DNA of 64,000 nt, from assembly GCA_036346375.1 (NCBI GenBank), contig CM070504.1:7499890-7563889 (forward strand), in the 5' to 3' direction. The position numbers were made by a program, and so were the translations under genes. The notes below the pieces were generated by a model. It saw nothing but the letters and a program-made list of their open reading frames with translations. It was not told where the DNA came from and did no database searches. Within the stretch, counting starts at the first letter, position 1. Each line of letters starts with the position of its first letter. This DNA comes from Guadua angustifolia. Its lineage: Eukaryota; Streptophyta; Magnoliopsida; Poales; Poaceae. Of the stretch, positions 59,236 through 64,000 are shown one piece after another.

Positions 59236-59930
59236 AAACACATGGAGCTCCAGACCCAGAATAATGACCTAAGACATCAAAGGCTCAGGGAGAGGAACAA
59301 TGAGGAGATTGTCCACCTTGACAGCGACTATCACACTTACTGCTGCTGCGAAAAAGCCAGCTGTAGTTGTGCTTGTCACTACCGTGACCAGCAACCCCGT
59401 CCACACCATCCTGATGATCAGCACTCCCTGTGAATGCCGTACGGTTACCCATTCGAGCCTTAACGCCATCTACCCATGAAGCGTTGTCCATATCACCCCT
59501 TTTACAATTTTAAAATGCGCATGTGTATCATACTTTTGTCTATATTCACGGTTCCTCTGTGCCATCATTGGTACCGTCAAAGTACCAACGAGATTGTGGG
59601 TACCAGAGCAAACTATATGAACAAAATTGTATGCGTCATGTAATCCCCCTGTTTATTCTGAAATGGTATCTTTCATTTATTTTGTTTTGTTCGAACATTA
59701 AATATGCGATGAACATTTAAACATGCAATGGCAATATGCTACCCCCACTTTTTCAAAGCGAAATGACAACACACTGCTTGCTGTTTTGTCAGGCCGATAC
59801 TGCCAGTCAGAAATTCGATAGTGGACTACTTCTGTAATTTTTCTTCTTCACTTATTATTATTGTATATTTTTTTAAACTTTCTTGTATTATTTTTAAAAA
59901 ATCGGAAAATCCTACTCCCCTCATTATCGC
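59236..59930. other. MULE-2 3' region, nothing further recognised
   Basis: Open frames such as 59140-59433 (plus) are the alternative phase of the GRF exon or lack motifs. The rest is AT-rich. Confidence 0.5.
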
Positions 59931-60217
59931 TAGTTTGACTGGCGACATATTTATGTTGTTGTTTGAAAAGGCGGTATAATTCTGTCACTATTTCAAGAGG
60001 TGATAGAGTTATGTCACCATTGCAATTGGTGACAGAACTCTGTCGCCAATCAAAATAGCAACATAGACCCTACACGGTGTCCACATCATTAAATCCCATT
60101 CTGAATGGTGATTTAATAATGTCGCCACTCTGAATAGCGACAGTAGCCTACTTCTATTATTTTTTAACTTATTATTTTTGTAATTTTTAATTTTTCGTGT
60201 ATTATTTTAAAAAAATC
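59931..60217. repeat. MULE-2 right subterminal array and terminal repeat
   Basis: Imperfect palindromes such as gtcaccattgcaattggtgac and gtcgccactctgaatagcgac precede the terminal stretch ending ...cgtgtattattttaaaaaaatc at 60217. Confidence 0.8.
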
Positions 60218-60227
60218 TTCTCTTTAG

Positions 60228-60828
60228 CTTGTTTTTGGTGTTTAGCCTATCCGAGACCAAAAAGCTAGGCAAATACTCATAATTTCATGACATGTTTATT
60301 TTTTTCCAAATCCGTTGAAAACCCACTGGAACTTGTACATGCTGGAACTGATGGTTACAAAACTTCTTGGAGACCAAAATCCATGTACAGTGGTTCTTAC
60401 GTACGTAGATGCAAATGGGGGGAATGTACTCGAACAGTGTAGTGTTGTGGATGGACTTGGGGCGATCGATGAAGAGATAGATCCATCCATGCATGGATAT
60501 GGAGTGCCACGTACGCCTAATCAAATCTGCTACGCACATACGTACGTGCATGCGGTGTACATTGTATCGGATTGAACAAGTCTGCCATGCATCGAATACG
60601 GAGTACTAGCACATTATACAGTTGCACACTATAGGCCGGCCGGCCGGGCAAAACGCTGTGCCATATCACCAACCAACCGGACCATATAGGTGTAGGCGTG
60701 TAGCTCCTACGCAGATCGAGTTGATGTTTTGCCGCCATGCACCAGGGGCAACTCGCCAACCAACCGGTCCGTGTGAGCCCGTCCATGACCGATCGGTGCT
60801 TTCAAATCATATCATATAATACAACCTT
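60228..60828. other. Intergenic stretch, no gene seen
   Basis: No motif was found. Several short frames overlap in both directions without any codon or family signal. Confidence 0.5.
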
Positions 60829-61932
60829 TCCTATATTTCGAAGGATCCGCGTGCTCTGGTTGCTTTGAACCGAGCCGGGCGGCCCGGCCGGCTCAAAAAA
60901 AACTTTTCGCGATTTGATTCTTTTATAAATTACAAATAGATTTTTCGTGATATTCTATGAGAGAAAAAAAATTTCGCTAAAATCACGTTCGGGTCCTTCG
61001 TGCGTCATTTTACGGAAAAAAACTCTCGTTAAATTCTAATCGCGAACAAACCCTTTTCTAACTTTTCAGGATAGCGGATAGGTCCAAAAACGTAACATTC
61101 AGGTCCTTACTCCTTACGTTTAGATCCTTTCTCCGTTTTTCCCCAAAAAAAATGTTTTCGCCGCTGGAAATATTTGTGCATCTCTATCTCTAGACTTTTT
61201 CTCCACCTCGATTTCGCATCTCGATCTCTGATATTTTTTAGAACACGTGTTATTACTCGGTGAACACGTAGAGTGTTAGACTCAACAAAAGAAGGTTGTC
61301 ATCTCTAATAAATTTTTGCCTTTTTTTCTCTAGATTTTTTCCCCACCGCGGTTTTCGAGCCTGGTCTCCAATATTTTCCAAGTGATTTGTCGACAGAGAT
61401 ATTTCTACAACTCTAGCTCTCTATTTTTTCCCCCGTTTAGCTCGTTATTTCAACGATTTAAAGAATAAAACGCCGCCGAAAACTCGATTTCCCATCTCAA
61501 TCTCTGATATTTTTTAAAATACGTGTTATTACTCGGTGAATGCGTAGACTTTTAGACTCGACAAAAGAAAGTTGTTGTCTCTAATAATTTCTCACCCTTT
61601 TCCCTCTAGACTTTTTCCCCACCACGGTTTTTCAGCTCGATCTCCAATATTTTTCAAATAATTCGTTGAAAGAGATATTTCTATAGCTCTATCTCTCTAT
61701 TTTGCCCCCGTTTCGCTCATTACTTCGACGATTTTAAAAAAACGCCGCGAAAAAAAAACTTCTACGAAAAAACGACACGCGCGCCGTGTTACGCCGCGAA
61801 AAATTTTGTTTTCTTTCAGCCGTTTCGCTCATTATTTCGACGATTTAAAAAATAAAACGCCGCCGAAAAAAAGAAATTTTTTCTACGAAAAAACATCACG
61901 CGCGGCGTTTTACGCCGCGAAAAATTTACTAG
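60829..61932 (+). mobile_element. Helitron-like element A (non-autonomous)
   Basis: The 3' end is diagnostic: a 7-bp hairpin CGCGGCG-TTTTA-CGCCGCG (61901-61919), nine bases, then CTAG (61929-61932) followed by T. The 5' end is placed at TCCTATATTTCGAAGG near 60829 by similarity to the next element and is less certain. The interior has a ~275-bp tandem duplication (about 61213-61480 and 61486-61750) and a second, defective hairpin copy near 61786-61805. No RepHel coding is present. Confidence 0.7.
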
Positions 61933-61937
61933 TAATA

Positions 61938-62766
61938 CCTATACTATATTAAAGATTGCAACATTGGCGCCTCACAACGATATGAGCCGTGGCTCGGCTC
62001 GGTCGGCTTGACTCAAATTTTTTTTTATATTTATGTCTCTCGAAAACTACGTAATTATGTATAGGTCCTTCTCACGGTTTTTTAAGAAGATGACCTTCTG
62101 ATTCAGAAAAATCACGGATATTTCATAAGAGGGCCCTAAATATATACCGAAAAAAAACGTAGTGACGTTTTTATCATTCCGGCTATTTTTCGCGAAAAAA
62201 AACCATTTGATTTAGAGTCTAATTTTTTCCTTAAAAGACCCACGAGGTTTTTTTCGTTTCTTTTTTAACACCTCATTTTTTACGGAGAGAACCTCGAATG
62301 TTAGTGACGTTTGGATCTTTTCAGTTATTTTTCGCGAAAAGGACCTTTCGATTTAGAGTATAATTTTTCTCTAGAAAATCCCCGAGATTTCTTTCATTTA
62401 TTTTTTAACGCCCCATTTTTTATGGAAAGGCACTCAAATGTTTACGCAAAACCTCTGAAGATTATTTTTAGCACATCGTTCCGTGCAGGGAAGCACTACG
62501 ATTTTTGCATGGACCCTTCGAAGCTTCTGGAATTTATTTTTAGCAAGTTGTTATAGAGAGGCACTCCAATTTTTGCATGGATCCTTCGGAACTTTTAGAA
62601 TTTATTTTTTACCGCGTCGTTTTTCCAGACATTTGCTTAAAACTTTTTAAAATTATATATTTACCTATTTTTCCCTATTAGTCCCCCAAAACTCATGTGA
62701 TTTTTTTGCTTGGCTTGCAATGGTAGGCGCGGTGTGGCGCGGCGTGCGCCGCGCGAATGTGTCTAG
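61938..62766 (+). mobile_element. Helitron-like element B (non-autonomous)
   Basis: It begins near CCTATACTATATTAAAG (the expected TC start appears mutated) and ends with the stem GCGCGGCG-TG-CGCCGCGC (62737-62754), eight bases and CTAG (62763-62766), followed by T. The interior has no coding capacity. Confidence 0.7.
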
Positions 62767-63367
62767 TCACTATATTAAAGTTGGCAAGTTTCCTGAGTAA
62801 CCAGCGCATCCACGTGATACTCCCTCCTTTAAGACCCTCAAAAAAATTAGTAATTACGTTTAGATCCTTTTAAAGGTTTTTTTATAAAAAGGACCTTTTG
62901 GTTCAGCAAAATCGCGAATCTTTCATGATAAGACCCTAAATAAATACCGAAACATAGCGTAATTGCGTTTAAATCATTCCGGCTATTTTTCATGAAAAAG
63001 ACCTTTCGATTTTACGCAATCGCGGCCAATTTAAAAGAAAAAACACCACTGAGAAAAACGAAATTATATTTTTTGCAGAAAAATTCGGGTCAAAATTTTT
63101 TAATGTGCGTGGCATCGCGCGCCTTGTTTCCTCCCTCTGTGAGCATCCCTCAAAAAAATGTAATTACGTGTAGATCCTTTCAATAGTTTTTTTACGAAAA
63201 TGATCTTTTAGTTCAGTAAAATCGCAAAGCTTTCATAAAAAGGTCTTAAATAAATGTCAAAAAGGGGCGTAATTACGTTTAGAACATTCTAATTATTTTT
63301 TACGAAAATAACGTTTTAGCGTAATCGCTAACGCGCGCGATATGTGGCATCGTAAAAACATCACTAG
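62767..63367 (+). mobile_element. Helitron-like element C (non-autonomous)
   Basis: It starts TCACTATATTAAAGTTGG exactly where element B ends and shares B's interior phrases (aggaccttttggttcagcaa, catccggctatttttc type). It ends at CTAG (63364-63367) followed by T. The hairpin before it is weak (acgcgcgcg), so the 3' end is tentative. Confidence 0.55.
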
Positions 63368-63582
63368 TTGGTTTCCGAGTGTGACAAATTAGCCAGGGCT
63401 GGCTAGTTGTACCACCAGGTCCTTCGATTCTGCACTGTGCATGAGTTGATGCATGCGGCGACACCCAACCCAGCTATACATACATCACATGCGACCCACG
63501 CTCTAAATAATATTAAAGCGTTATTTCTTTGCATCCTGTTGGCTTGAATCTTATTGTACACTTTAGACAGTTCTATCGCTTA

Positions 63583-63813
63583 GAGTGTATTTGGTTGGTG
63601 GGACGAGATTAAATGGTGTGGAATAGTTCTATATTATTTGATTCCATTATTTTATGTGAATGGAATAGTTCAGCATCTATATAGAATATTTCTTAAATTT
63701 GTATCACACCGTTCAGAACAGAATGGTTCTATTCAAGCAACCAAACAAGTGAATTTTATTTTTTTTAACCATCTTATACATGTACCAGTCGATATAAACA
63801 ACCAAACACACCC
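63583..63813. mobile_element. Tourist-like (PIF/Harbinger) MITE
   Basis: The left end GAGTGTATTTGGTTGGTGGG and inverted right end GGGTGTGTTTGGTTGTTTAT are similar, with TTA duplicated on both sides (63580-63582, 63814-63816). It is 231 bp long with no coding. Confidence 0.85.
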
Positions 63814-63816
63814 TTA

Positions 63817-64000
63817 ATTAATAATTACATGAACAGATGCTAGGCGACTTGGTCAATTCAGGCCATGAATGGACTTGTCATGTCATGCCAAGAGATCAAG
63901 AGGCATATCTACGTTTCTCCTCAAAACACTCGATCCGCCACGTACTCCATCCGCCGTGCCGTCAAGATAAATACTCATTTATCACATCCATTTCAAAATA
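63817..64000. other. Right edge, nothing recognised
   Basis: Ordinary-looking intergenic sequence without a motif I can name. The window ends inside it. Confidence 0.5.

Larger units (their letters stand above)
46205..60217 (+). mobile_element. MULE-2: PMD-carrying MULE without transposase, split by a Copia element and a solo LTR
   Basis: The left end GAATTTTTTAAACTAATACA and inverted right end GATTTTTTTAAAATAATACA are followed by matching stretches (cgaaaaattaaaaattaca, then gtagcc(c/t)actgtcgc). The repeat is readable only after removing the Copia element at 46277-54744. A 10-bp duplication with one mismatch, TTCCCTTTAG/TTCTCTTTAG, flanks it (46195-46204, 60218-60227). Without the nested insertions the element is about 4.85 kb. 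It holds GTCGCC-type arrays, a GA-rich tract (55011-55105), an AT-rich repeat block (55190-55440), a PMD relic and a GRF-finger relic, but no transposase motif. Confidence 0.85.

Overview
This is a window of a grass (Poaceae) nuclear genome. It holds two recognisable host genes, both on the minus strand, in a landscape of nested transposable elements. The grass assignment rests on the intron-split class A heat-stress transcription factor, the plant acireductone dioxygenase, the retrotransposon LTR families (TGTCGGGGATTGG...GTCGACA) and the MITE types. The species was not determined.

Layout. 1-7318 is two nested Ty3/Gypsy-type elements: a decayed minus-strand copy that runs off the left edge, and a gag/pol-less copy carrying an antisense ORF. 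7319-17725 is mostly AT-rich intergenic DNA with MITEs, a Helitron-like relic and simple repeats. 17726-20930 is a complete two-exon HsfA gene with heat-shock elements in its promoter; a GC-rich inverted-repeat element sits in its intron. 21438-28128 is a decayed L1-type LINE with a 15-bp target duplication, head to head with the Hsf gene. 30704-41690 is a seven-exon acireductone dioxygenase gene of the methionine salvage (Yang) cycle. All its exons read through cleanly, but exon 5 is cut by an 8.26-kb MULE (31373-39631) with a perfect 9-bp duplication. A 446-bp relative of that MULE sits just upstream of the gene's start. 46205-60217 is a second large MULE; a full-length Ty1/Copia element is inserted in its left terminal inverted repeat, and one Gypsy solo LTR lies in the Copia and another in the MULE. 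60829-63367 is a run of three adjacent Helitron-like elements, followed by a Tourist-like MITE near the right edge.

Most notable is the MULE family. Two large and two small members share terminal sequence (GAATTTTTTTT...), subterminal arrays of self-complementary GTCGCC...GGCGAC units, and, in the large ones, a GA-rich tract, an AT-rich repeat block, a plant mobile domain (PMD) gene and a GRF-type zinc-finger segment. Only one of the large copies still shows a MuDR-like transposase, and that copy is itself decayed. The same copy interrupts a host gene that is otherwise intact.

All coordinates, splice junctions, duplications and motif readings were done by eye. Family names are recognised from memory of conserved motifs, without database searches.
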